DNA from: Bacillus_BD sp050389805
Lineage (GTDB): Bacteria > Bacillota > Bacilli > Bacillales > Cytobacillaceae
Length of the DNA: 64,000 nucleotides
NCBI RefSeq assembly: GCF_050389805.1
Contig: NZ_CP130945.1
Location: 248,001-312,000, forward strand
Direction of reading: 5' to 3'
Under the pieces are notes generated by a model that did not search any database, was not told the origin of the DNA, and worked only from the letters and a program-made list of their open reading frames with translations. Position 1 is the stretch's first letter. Every line of letters starts with the position of its first letter. Of this stretch, positions 33,801 through 40,971 are shown piece after piece. The translations under genes and the position numbers were made by a program.

Positions 33801-33896
33801 TCTAAAATAGCTAACCACTCCAATGACTAAAACCAATATCGTCATTAAAGTTACTGCTGCTTTGTTACTAAAAGACCATTTTGTAAATATTGACAC
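30864..33896 (-). CDS. RND efflux permease, AcrB/SwrC type
   Basis: This 1010-residue protein has the full RND layout: a helix near 12-32, a porter domain (about 33-330), six helices (about 335-480) with the proton-relay Asp pair in GRLVDDSIVVIENIFR, another helix near 515, a second porter domain, and the last five helices with ALLGALMLIGVVVTNAIVLLDR. In B. subtilis the homologue SwrC exports surfactin and other hydrophobic compounds and affects swarming. No adaptor protein or regulator gene lies next to it. The start is an ATG after AGGAGACATTCAC. Confidence 0.93.
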   Translation of the reverse strand: MSIFTKWSFSNKAAVTLMTILVLVIGVVSYFRLPMEFLPSADNPQVTIISMGQGTDSKTMESEVTEPIERSVTGINGKTSVISTTGDGFSKVDLFFNAGSDMKQAKLDVQEALNNVSLPPYITKPIVSQLNTSMIPIVNLAVTFQDGLTTENIEFARETLKPLYEDIEGVANVDVYGATDSAVTVKIDNEKLAEQQVPLQAVMGVLQGQNTALAIGEQIIDDKTSNIKVIGNLSSLDALKNLTVAPNVTLNDIASVEETRDSNFISRFNGKEGLDISITKDSQSNAVEVSKQVEEVTKEINEKYDQQESVIYVSSSDLVETSVQTMIKEVLLGAFFATIVIMVFLRNIRSTFITIISIPLSLCLTLFLLSWSGVTLNILTLGGVAVAVGRLVDDSIVVIENIFRKMQTEKFSVQLIIDATKQVGVAITSSTLATVAVFLPMSLLNGGLQEFLLPFALTVTYSLLASLLVALTVVPLMSAGLLKNTKLREPKPAVRFPKMVTWSLNHKWIVFTISILLLVGSIATYFAIPKGAVDNSSADYVVATLSYPNETPIEEVKKNAIELESFISEIDEVKDLFMQVGSPSEAAQYGWVGSPTEASFSILLNNKEDTDKVVEEIEKKKDQYSDATLTATAASFMMGSSSTNITIDIIGDDLADLESVANTIKEKVEDIDGVEKVTTNQDEKKTVYSLVVDPTKGNTEQVAGQVGVMLNKTPIGTITLDGRQTPVILEPVLDTKTTEDIKNIPVMTDTGMVPVSQIATLESEERSTTQFHKDGEPYLQVTASVDPAQLSDIATKVNIEIFGDQAENKGIEIPEDVEVAVGGASAQQSEDFTDLFLTMLVSIGVVFLIMVITFKSIKAPIAILCSLPLAAIGAILGIVISGISVDITALLGALMLIGVVVTNAIVLLDRVRQNEQKMIIRDAIVEAAATRMRPIFMTAVATICAMLPLLFKQTETGSLVSQSLAIVVIGGLAMATLLTLIVIPCVYELLYFRKSKKQRLAEQSTSELTI

Positions 33897-34264
33897 GTGA
33901 ATGTCTCCTCCCTTTGTTTCAAGTTGAACACTGATTTAAATCATAGCATAGTTCTTTTACAAAAATTGTAAAAAAACTGTTAATAAAGAGAAAATACATG
34001 AAGCAAATATCAGGACGTTATAACTAAATACGCAAAATGTTCTCCCCTTTCTGAACATATTTTACCTATCCTATAAATCGTTAGAAATGAACTCAAAGAG
34101 TATTTTGCTGTAAGACTTAAGGCTGAGTGACTAAATTTTTTAAAAGTCAAAAAATAATTTTAGAATGGATTGAAACAGGAGAAAAGCTTCAGTACAATAA
34201 TCATAGAGTGAATGTTGGTCCTATTTTATGCTTCAGAAGTATATGTTTATGAAATTAGATTAAT

Positions 34265-34530
34265 GACTAGCTACAGCGTCTAGTTCCTAATGGACTTCTC
34301 GTATCTTCCTCAACGATTGTGTCAACATCGATTCGCATTAACGTGCTTATCGTGTTTCCTTTATCTCAAGGGAAGAACATCGACTAAAAGCGATTACGTC
34401 CTATGACGAACGTCGATGTCTGCACATCCTGTGCAAGGCAGTCCATTGGATATGAGCAACTAAGGGAAAAGCTCCTTTGAGTTTGCATTATAGGAAAAAT
34501 GGCTTTTGTTCCAAAGGCGCTAATGCTTTT
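34265..34530. repeat. Degenerate copy of a dispersed Bacillus intergenic repeat
   Basis: GACTAGCTACAGCGTCTAG (34265-34283) and AAAGGCGCTAATGCTTTT (34513-34530) resemble, by memory, the ends of a repeat common in Bacillus genomes (CTAGCTCCAGCGCCTAG ... AAGGCGCTTGCGCTTTT). Inside is an 8-bp inverted repeat, ACATCGAC (34377-34384) and GTCGATGT (34412-34419). The region is less AT-rich than its surroundings and ends 24 bp before the next gene. The rest of 33897-34264 shows nothing I can name. Confidence 0.5.
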
Positions 34531-34554
34531 CAATTTGAAATGGAGGAAGTCCAT

Positions 34555-35346
34555 ATGAATAATCATGAGATTGGTTACAAGATTTATGGAGATGACATGC
34601 AGTTTGTTGAGGTAGAACTAGATCCTGGTGAAACAGTTGTTGCAGAAGCCGGTGGATTAATGATGATGGAAGATGGGATACGAATGGAAACCATTTTTGG
34701 GGATGGATCAAGCGGTGGCAGTGGTGGTCTCATGGGCAAGTTGCTTAACGCAGGTAAAAGGGTCATTACAGGAGAAAGTCTATTCATGACAGCTTTTACA
34801 AATGAGGAACGCAGCGGAATAAAACATGTTTCCTTTGCATCCCCGTATCCTGGAAAAATTATTCCGATGGATTTAAGTGAGCTTGGCGGGAAAATTATTT
34901 GTCAGAAAGATGCTTTTCTTGCCGCTGCAAAAGGGGTATCAGTTGGAGTTGAGTTTCAACGAAAAATGGGTGCAGGTTTCTTCGGTGGAGAAGGTTTTAT
35001 TATGCAAAAGCTTGAAGGAGACGGTCTTTCGTTTGTTCATGCAGGCGGGACGATTATTAAAAAAGATCTAGAGCCAGGAGAAGTTCTTCGTGTGGATACG
35101 GGCTGCTTAGTAGCGATGACAAGCACGATTGATTATAATATTGAAATGGTAAAAGGTGTTAAAACAGCTTTGTTTGGTGGGGAAGGGCTGTTTTTTGCGA
35201 CACTTCGAGGTCCTGGGTCTGTTTGGATTCAATCCCTTCCATTCAGCCGTCTAGCAAGCCGTGTATTTGCTGCTGCTCCACAAGGAGGAGGTTCCTCAAA
35301 AGGTGAAGGCGGTATCGGTGGATTTTTTAATATGCTTAGTGATTAA
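34555..35346 (+). CDS. TIGR00266/AIM24 family protein
   Basis: The 263-residue protein is of the AIM24/TIGR00266 type, with repeated Gly-rich beta segments (VEVELDPGETVVAEAGGLMMME, GGTIIKKDLEPGEVLRVDTGCLVAM, KTALFGGEGLFFATLRGPG). The family forms trimeric beta structures; its bacterial role is not established. I chose the ATG at 34555, directly after TGGAGGAAG, because the longer open frame starts inside the repeat element at 34265-34530. It is a single gene followed by a terminator. Confidence 0.88.
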   Translation: MNNHEIGYKIYGDDMQFVEVELDPGETVVAEAGGLMMMEDGIRMETIFGDGSSGGSGGLMGKLLNAGKRVITGESLFMTAFTNEERSGIKHVSFASPYPGKIIPMDLSELGGKIICQKDAFLAAAKGVSVGVEFQRKMGAGFFGGEGFIMQKLEGDGLSFVHAGGTIIKKDLEPGEVLRVDTGCLVAMTSTIDYNIEMVKGVKTALFGGEGLFFATLRGPGSVWIQSLPFSRLASRVFAAAPQGGGSSKGEGGIGGFFNMLSD

Positions 35347-35360
35347 TCTTAAGAAAGAAG

Positions 35361-35396
35361 AAAAAGGATGTTTCGGAATGACCGACATCCTTTTCT
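35361..35396. terminator. Bidirectional terminator between AIM24 and ArsR genes
   Basis: AAAAGGATGT (35362-35371) pairs with ACATCCTTTT (35385-35394), with an inner CGG/CCG pair. Confidence 0.85.
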
Positions 35397-35398
35397 CT

Positions 35399-35767
35399 TT
35401 AAGATAATTCATCAGATGCTTCTTTCATTTTATCCTCATCATCACCATCCTGGAACTTATCCAGAATGGTAATGGTATCGATAAGATGATTATTAAAGAT
35501 TTGTTTTGCAACAGCTAGTAAATCAATAATTAGCGGATCCCGTAGGGAATAAATCACTCGATTCCCATCCTTTGTCCCAACAACGATATTCTTATTCCTT
35601 AATACCATAAGTTGTTGAGAAACGGTTGATCCTTCACTACCTAATGCAGTTTGAATTTCATTTACACTAAATTCACCTTGTGTCAGTACTTCCAAAATTT
35701 TAATTCGTAATGGATGAGCAAGAGCTTTGAAAAAATCAGCCTTGAATTGCTGCAATTCCAGATCCAT
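35399..35767 (-). CDS. ArsR-family regulator without cysteines
   Basis: The 122-residue protein has an ArsR winged helix (about 10-95; ALAHPLRIKILEVLTQGEFSVNEIQTALGSEGSTVSQQLMVLRNKNIVVGTKDGNRVIYSL). The metal-binding ELCVC box of ArsR/SmtB is replaced by GEFSVNE and the protein contains no cysteine at all, so neither thiol nor Cys-metal sensing is possible. It lies 47 bp downstream of a SulP transporter gene in the same direction, and probably regulates that operon in response to another signal, such as an anion or a partner protein. Confidence 0.87.
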   Translation of the reverse strand: MDLELQQFKADFFKALAHPLRIKILEVLTQGEFSVNEIQTALGSEGSTVSQQLMVLRNKNIVVGTKDGNRVIYSLRDPLIIDLLAVAKQIFNNHLIDTITILDKFQDGDDEDKMKEASDELS

Positions 35768-35814
35768 AAATCCAACTCCTTAAGAGATGGACGCTTAAAT
35801 AATAAGACGTCCTA

Positions 35815-37581
35815 TTATTGATTAACTGAAGTATATACTTCTTTGATGTCATGTACCAATTGTTTTGAATTAGAGAATTCTTTACATTCACTGAAAGCGA
35901 AGTGTCGACAACCTAAACATTTTGATCGATCAAGCTGATTTAAGCCAAATTGGATGGCCTGACCAGTATGCTCGAAAAAGAATTCCTTTCCTATCATATC
36001 ATATAAACCGGTTTTCATTAACATTTCTTTCGGTTGTTCATTTAAACCAGATATTAAGACCGTTCCGTGTTTTGAGAAATCCTTAACGATACTAGCTAAA
36101 TGAGCTTCTCCAGTAATATCGATAAAGGGAACCTTCCCCATTCGTAATAAAAGAATTTGAGGTTTATGATGGATGGTATTCATGACGGTTTGTTGGAATG
36201 TTTGAGCGACCCCAAAGAATAGGGGACCTTCAATATTATATATGGTGATTTGTGGGCAGTCATGACCATCTGACACCATTTGGGTTTCAACCTTTTTATT
36301 TATACTGTTTAAGTTCGGTAATGCCTTTGCAATGACTTGTGTATCAACCATTCTTTTTGTGAAAAGAACAAGGGCTAGTAGTAATCCGACTGATACTGCT
36401 GTGGTTAAATCCACAAATACTGTTAATAGGAACGTTACGGTTAAGACGAGTGAATCTGAAGATTTTGTTCGTAATATATAGGAAAAAACATGTCTTTCAC
36501 TCATATTCCAGGCCACAACCATCAGGATCGGTGCTAGGCTTGCAAGAGGAATATGAGAAGCATAAGGCGCAAATATCAGTAAGACCATTAAAACTACAAG
36601 ACCATGTATCACCCCTGATAACGGGGAAACGGCACCGCTCTTAATATTGGTTGCAGTTCTTGCAATCGCACCAGTCGCAGGGATTCCACCAAAAAGTGGG
36701 GTAATGAGATTGGCAATTCCCTGTCCAACCAATTCTTTATTACTATTGTGGCGGCTATTCGTCATTCCATCCGCTACAACCGCTGAAAGCAGGGACTCAA
36801 TACCACCTAACATGGCAATAACAAAGGCAGGTCCAATCAGCTTTCCAATCGTTTGTAGATCAACTTGTGGGAATGAAATCGTAGGTAATGAATTAGGAAT
36901 TTCTCCATAAACTTTACCAATCGTTGCAACTTCACCTGGGTAAAGAAAGGCTGCTATAAAAGTAGATAGAAGCAAACCCATTAAGGGTCCGGGTATCTTT
37001 GGAAATAACTTTGGCGTGAAAATAATCGTAAGCAAGCAGATTAAAGCTGTTAAGATGCTATATACGTTGAGTGTATTAAAATTAGCAAAAATCTCAGCTA
37101 GATTTTCAAGGAAGCTTTCCTTTTGTTCAATATTAGTTAGACCAAAAAAGTTAGCGATTTGCCCAGTAAAGATGGTAACAGCAATACCCGTAGTAAAACC
37201 GATCGTTACGGGTCGCGGGATGTACTTAATCAATGATCCTAGTCTGAAAATACCCATTAAGATCAAGATTACTCCAGCCATCAGGCCTGCAATAAGTAAA
37301 TTTTCATAGCCATATGCAGCCACAATTCCAAAGAGAATGGGGATAAAAGCGCCAGTGGGTCCACCAATTTGAAATTTTGACCCACCGAATAATGAAATGA
37401 GTATCCCTGCTATAATGGTTGTATAGATTCCATATTCAGGTTTCACTCCTGATGCAATTGCAAAGGCCATTCCTAATGGAATCGCGATAATTCCAACGAT
37501 AATACCAGAAACTAAATCCTTTTGCAATGACTTCCAACTATACTGTTGGAACCTTTCATCAACAAAAAACTTTCCAACCAT
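35815..37581 (-). CDS. SulP-family anion transporter with STAS domain
   Basis: The 588-residue protein has about 12 membrane segments (about 20-420; GIPLGMAFAIASGVKPEYGIYT is the SulP signature) and a C-terminal STAS domain (about 440-545). SulP proteins carry sulfate, bicarbonate or dicarboxylates across the membrane. After the STAS domain there is a cysteine cluster, CLGCRHFAFSEC (about 554-565), which most SulP proteins lack and which might bind a metal or be redox-active. It is followed by an ArsR-type regulator in the same operon. The substrate cannot be decided from sequence. Confidence 0.9.
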   Translation of the reverse strand: MVGKFFVDERFQQYSWKSLQKDLVSGIIVGIIAIPLGMAFAIASGVKPEYGIYTTIIAGILISLFGGSKFQIGGPTGAFIPILFGIVAAYGYENLLIAGLMAGVILILMGIFRLGSLIKYIPRPVTIGFTTGIAVTIFTGQIANFFGLTNIEQKESFLENLAEIFANFNTLNVYSILTALICLLTIIFTPKLFPKIPGPLMGLLLSTFIAAFLYPGEVATIGKVYGEIPNSLPTISFPQVDLQTIGKLIGPAFVIAMLGGIESLLSAVVADGMTNSRHNSNKELVGQGIANLITPLFGGIPATGAIARTATNIKSGAVSPLSGVIHGLVVLMVLLIFAPYASHIPLASLAPILMVVAWNMSERHVFSYILRTKSSDSLVLTVTFLLTVFVDLTTAVSVGLLLALVLFTKRMVDTQVIAKALPNLNSINKKVETQMVSDGHDCPQITIYNIEGPLFFGVAQTFQQTVMNTIHHKPQILLLRMGKVPFIDITGEAHLASIVKDFSKHGTVLISGLNEQPKEMLMKTGLYDMIGKEFFFEHTGQAIQFGLNQLDRSKCLGCRHFAFSECKEFSNSKQLVHDIKEVYTSVNQ

Positions 37582-37823
37582 TTTTTAACCTATCTCCCTT
37601 ATTTATATTTATATATTTAATTATTTGAATATCATACTATTTGAATTTACATTGGTTTTAAGCGGTTGTCAAAGTATTTTTATTGGATTGACATAAGTTA
37701 CAAAATTATGACGTTTTTCGATATAATTCTATTGAATGTTAAGGCTTAAGCCATATTGAAAAATGCGCTTAAGGTTATAATGGTATTAAATGAAGGTAAC
37801 ATCATTTAGGAAGGGGCAAGATA

Positions 37824-39467
37824 ATGAAGTATTTCTCCCTCTATCGGATTTTTACTATCGTGTGGATGGCCGTTAGAATCTTTATAGAAATTATTCTATT
37901 TCGGAAAAGACATCGTCAAAGTTGGACGGACCAAACAGAAAAGCAGTGGGAGGCACTGCTTAAAAAGCAGGCGATTAGATATAAGGAAAAAGCATTATCT
38001 TTAGAAGGTGTTTTAATTAAACTCGGACAATATTTAAGTACTCGTAAAGATATAATGCCCGATGCCTATTTAGAGGAATTAACTGATTTACTTGATCAAG
38101 TTCCAGCCGTTTCTTGGGAAAAAGCTAAAGTGGTACTGGAAGAGGAATGGGGTAAGCCTTATACAACCGTCCTGAAAGACATTTCTAAGGATCCGATTGC
38201 TTCAGCTTCAATCGGTGAGGTCTATAAGGGGGTATTACATAACGGAGATGTGGTAGCTGTTAAAATTCAGCGCCCCAAGATCGGAAAAATCATTTACAGT
38301 GATTTTAGAGCGGTACGGATTGTTTTATGGATGTTAAAACGATTTACCAAACTAGAAAGCTCGATGGATCTCTCGCTTTTTTATCGAGAATTCGTGAGAA
38401 CCATTGGAGACGAACTTAATTTCGAACAAGAACTTGAAAACGGTCTTTATTTTAAAAAGAAATACGAAGATTTTCCTGGAATAGAGATCCCTTCTTATTA
38501 CTCAGATTATTCCACTAAAAGGGTACTAGTGATGCAGTGGATGGAAGGAAATCGGATTACTGATCTCGAGTTTTTAGAGAAGAATCATATAGATAAATAC
38601 AGAATTTCAAATGTTTTACTAGAAGCTTTTCTAGGTCAGCTACTAGAAGAAGGTAAATTCCATGCTGATCCACATCCAGGTAATATCATGGTGAAAGCGG
38701 ACGGTACCATTGTACTGATTGACTTTGGAATGGTTGGGGTTATAAAGAAAAAGGATGCTATGCACATTCGTGATATTGTTGTCGGCATCATGTTGAAGGA
38801 TTATGATAAAGTGGTACATGCATTAGAAGGAATGAGATTTCTGCTTCCGCATGCAGACAAAGATGAGATTGCAAGAATTATCCAACTGTTAGTTGATACA
38901 TATAGCGATAATGGAATTAAAGCACAGGACACAAAAGTTGTCGAAGAAATTATGACGGATATAGAAAAGATCGTAAATGAGCAACCGATTCAACTGCCAA
39001 GTGAATATGCCTTTTTAGGACGAGCGATTTCAACGTTTATAGGAAATTTGTATACATTAGACCCTAAAATGGATTTATTAGCGATGTGTAGTCCAATCAT
39101 AAAGCAGTGGTTAAAGGATAATATGGAAGGGGCAAAGGATACGGTTATAAACTTTGCAAAATCTACTCTCAAACCACTTGTTTCACTGCCAAACCAAATT
39201 CAACAAGTACTCGATGAACCCAAGAAATATCGCGAATGGCAAAAGACGAGCCAGTTAATGAATATGAAACATGAAATGGTTATTTCAAGAAAACGGGATG
39301 CATTTCTGCTTGTTCTACTAAGTCTAGTTTTCACCTATGTAAGTTACTATCTAAATCAGTTATATCTTTTATATGGAAGTATCGGAATGCTCGTTATCAG
39401 TTTGTTTTATTATGTACGAATGGTTATTCGGCATCGCAGGCTAATGAAACATGGTTTTAAGGCATAA
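37824..39467 (+). CDS. ABC1/AarF/UbiB family atypical kinase
   Basis: The 547-residue protein has the UbiB signatures: the KxGQ motif in LIKLGQYLSTR (about 66-76), ASASIGEVYKG (the Ala-rich nucleotide loop, about 123-134), VAVKIQRP (catalytic Lys), ELNFEQELENG, and FHADPHPGNIMV with IVLIDFGMVG (metal-binding loop). Two hydrophobic C-terminal helices (about 490-530) anchor it to the membrane. In other bacteria such proteins help ubiquinone or menaquinone synthesis or transport through ATPase activity. It lies upstream of the quinol oxidase operon but is separated by a terminator. The start follows AGGAAGGGGC. Confidence 0.9.
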   Translation: MKYFSLYRIFTIVWMAVRIFIEIILFRKRHRQSWTDQTEKQWEALLKKQAIRYKEKALSLEGVLIKLGQYLSTRKDIMPDAYLEELTDLLDQVPAVSWEKAKVVLEEEWGKPYTTVLKDISKDPIASASIGEVYKGVLHNGDVVAVKIQRPKIGKIIYSDFRAVRIVLWMLKRFTKLESSMDLSLFYREFVRTIGDELNFEQELENGLYFKKKYEDFPGIEIPSYYSDYSTKRVLVMQWMEGNRITDLEFLEKNHIDKYRISNVLLEAFLGQLLEEGKFHADPHPGNIMVKADGTIVLIDFGMVGVIKKKDAMHIRDIVVGIMLKDYDKVVHALEGMRFLLPHADKDEIARIIQLLVDTYSDNGIKAQDTKVVEEIMTDIEKIVNEQPIQLPSEYAFLGRAISTFIGNLYTLDPKMDLLAMCSPIIKQWLKDNMEGAKDTVINFAKSTLKPLVSLPNQIQQVLDEPKKYREWQKTSQLMNMKHEMVISRKRDAFLLVLLSLVFTYVSYYLNQLYLLYGSIGMLVISLFYYVRMVIRHRRLMKHGFKA

Positions 39468-39517
39468 AGAGTCAACGATTTAAGTCACACATAAAAATAT
39501 AACAATAACTTATGGGG

Positions 39518-39555
39518 AAAAGGGAGAATCAACGTTAGTTGGCTCTCCCTTATTT
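39518..39555 (+). terminator. Terminator after the ABC1 kinase gene
   Basis: AAGGGAGA (39520-39527) pairs with TCTCCCTT (39544-39551), with an inner CAAC/GTTG stem, followed by ATTT. Confidence 0.8.
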
Positions 39556-39591
39556 ACGATATAAAAAATATTTTTGACAAGTTGTTGATAA

Positions 39592-39913
39592 TTTGTGAAG
39601 TTTTTTATTTCCAATTTTTGCAGTTTTCTGTTTTAATAGATATGAATCGTATATTAGTATATTTTCGAAATTTCGTAAATAATAGTTTTGAAACGGTTTA
39701 CAATCGTGATATTAAGAGGTTTAATAAAGTCATCAAGTTAAAACATTCCAATAATCAGAAAATAATTATTGATGAGATTTTATTCACAAATTTGTAACAA
39801 CCTTCTCGCGTAAACTGTGTTATCATCATGTTAATAGTGGTAATATAAACAAACGAAAAGGAGAAGGGGAGATTTGTGACAAATATTCGAATAATATTTG
39901 AACAATTTGTGAA
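39592..39913 (+). promoter_or_regulatory. Repeated TTTGTGAA words upstream of qoxABCD
   Basis: TTTGTGAA occurs at 39592-39599 and 39906-39913, its reverse TTCACAAA at 39783-39790 (within the near-palindrome TTCACAAATTTGTAA), and TTTGTGAC at 39873-39880. The word resembles sites described for the respiratory regulator ResD and half-sites of Rex. No regulator can be assigned by eye. The stretch 39556-39875 has no supported gene. Confidence 0.35.
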
Positions 39914-39989
39914 CTTTTCTGCAATCACCATTATTTTTTTTGAGGTTTACTTGTCTTTTACTATCTATAAAATCAAAAAATTATTTTAG
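39876..39989 (+). CDS. Possible 37-residue membrane peptide upstream of qoxA
   Basis: A short frame starts at GTG 39876, seven bases after AAGGAGAAGGGG, an unusually strong ribosome site. It encodes 37 residues with a hydrophobic stretch (FSAITIIFFEVYLSFTIY) and a basic tail (KIKKLF), fitting a single-span membrane peptide. The stop is 26 bp before qoxA, so it could be a small subunit, a leader peptide or chance. The low complexity and AT-rich composition keep confidence low. Confidence 0.4.
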   Translation: MTNIRIIFEQFVNFSAITIIFFEVYLSFTIYKIKKLF

Positions 39990-40015
39990 TATATTTAGAG
40001 AAAGGGGTATTCATT

Positions 40016-40909
40016 ATGAAGTTAAAAGGGGCTTTTTTAATGGTGATTATGACCATTGCCACCATACTTTCAGGATGTGAACCGTTATTAGTTCTCGATC
40101 CAAAGGGTCCACAAGCTGAAAGGCAAGCTCAAGACATAATGCTTTCCATCGGAATTATGTCATTTATTGTAATTGCTGTATTTGTTGCTCTAATCATTAT
40201 CTTATTTAAGTATCGTGCTTCAAAACAAAGTCCAGATTATGAACCGCCTGAAATTGAGGGGCATCCTTGGCTTGAAGCTATTTTATTTGGAATCCCGATT
40301 TTAATCGTGGCTTATCTATCTTTCGTATCTGTACAAAGTAACTACATTGTCGAAGCGACACCTCAAAAATACGAAGATCAAGAACCATTAGTCATTTATG
40401 CATCATCTTCAAACTGGAAATGGCATTTTAGTTATCCAGAACAAGATATTGAGACAGTTAACTATCTATACATCCCAGAAGATCGTCCGCTTGAATTTAA
40501 GTTATATTCATTTGGACCAATCACAAGTTTCTGGATTCCACAATTAGGTGGGCAAAAGTACGCGATGGCAGACATGGTGACGACACTTCACTTAGCAGCA
40601 GATCACCCAGGTGAAATGGTGGGACGTAATGCTAACTTTAGTGGTAAAGGATTTGCCGAAAATACATTCAATGTCACAGCTATGACTCAAGCTGACTTTG
40701 ATGAGTGGGTTGAGGAAGTACATGAAACAGCGGAACCTTTAACAGAAGGAAAGTTTGAAGAGTTATTAGAACCAGGACATCTTGGACAAATGACATTTAA
40801 AGGTACACACTTAGAATTCTCACCAGCACCTGAGCATGATCATGCGCCTTCAGCTAAAGAAGATGAGGAACATTTTACTGATGATTCTTCAGATCACAGT
40901 AATCATTAA
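40016..40909 (+). CDS. qoxA: Cytochrome aa3 quinol oxidase subunit II (QoxA)
   Basis: QoxA (297 residues) is a lipoprotein (LSGCEP, lipidated Cys21) with two transmembrane helices (about 40-65 and 85-105) and an outer cupredoxin-like domain. The CuA ligands of cytochrome c oxidases are absent: the Cys-x3-Cys region reads NFSGKGFAEN, as expected for a quinol oxidase. The C-terminal tail is rich in His, Asp and Glu (from about residue 270) and may be a low-affinity metal-binding or flexible extension. First gene of qoxABCD, behind AGAAAGGGGTATTC. Confidence 0.95.
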   Translation: MKLKGAFLMVIMTIATILSGCEPLLVLDPKGPQAERQAQDIMLSIGIMSFIVIAVFVALIIILFKYRASKQSPDYEPPEIEGHPWLEAILFGIPILIVAYLSFVSVQSNYIVEATPQKYEDQEPLVIYASSSNWKWHFSYPEQDIETVNYLYIPEDRPLEFKLYSFGPITSFWIPQLGGQKYAMADMVTTLHLAADHPGEMVGRNANFSGKGFAENTFNVTAMTQADFDEWVEEVHETAEPLTEGKFEELLEPGHLGQMTFKGTHLEFSPAPEHDHAPSAKEDEEHFTDDSSDHSNH

Positions 40910-40971
40910 ATCTTTAATTAAGCCCGAAAATATTAGTTTTATCAATTTCTCTCGAAAGGAGTCTTTTAAGG

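Noticed and set aside
34477..34554. Extended start of the AIM24 protein
   Set aside because: The extra part lies in the repeat element and there is a clear TGGAGGAAG site before the ATG at 34555.
39582..39797. 71-codon open frame in the gap before qoxA
   Set aside because: Composition is AT-rich and random-looking, the start lacks a ribosome site, and it overlaps the TTTGTGAA-word region. I see no protein features.
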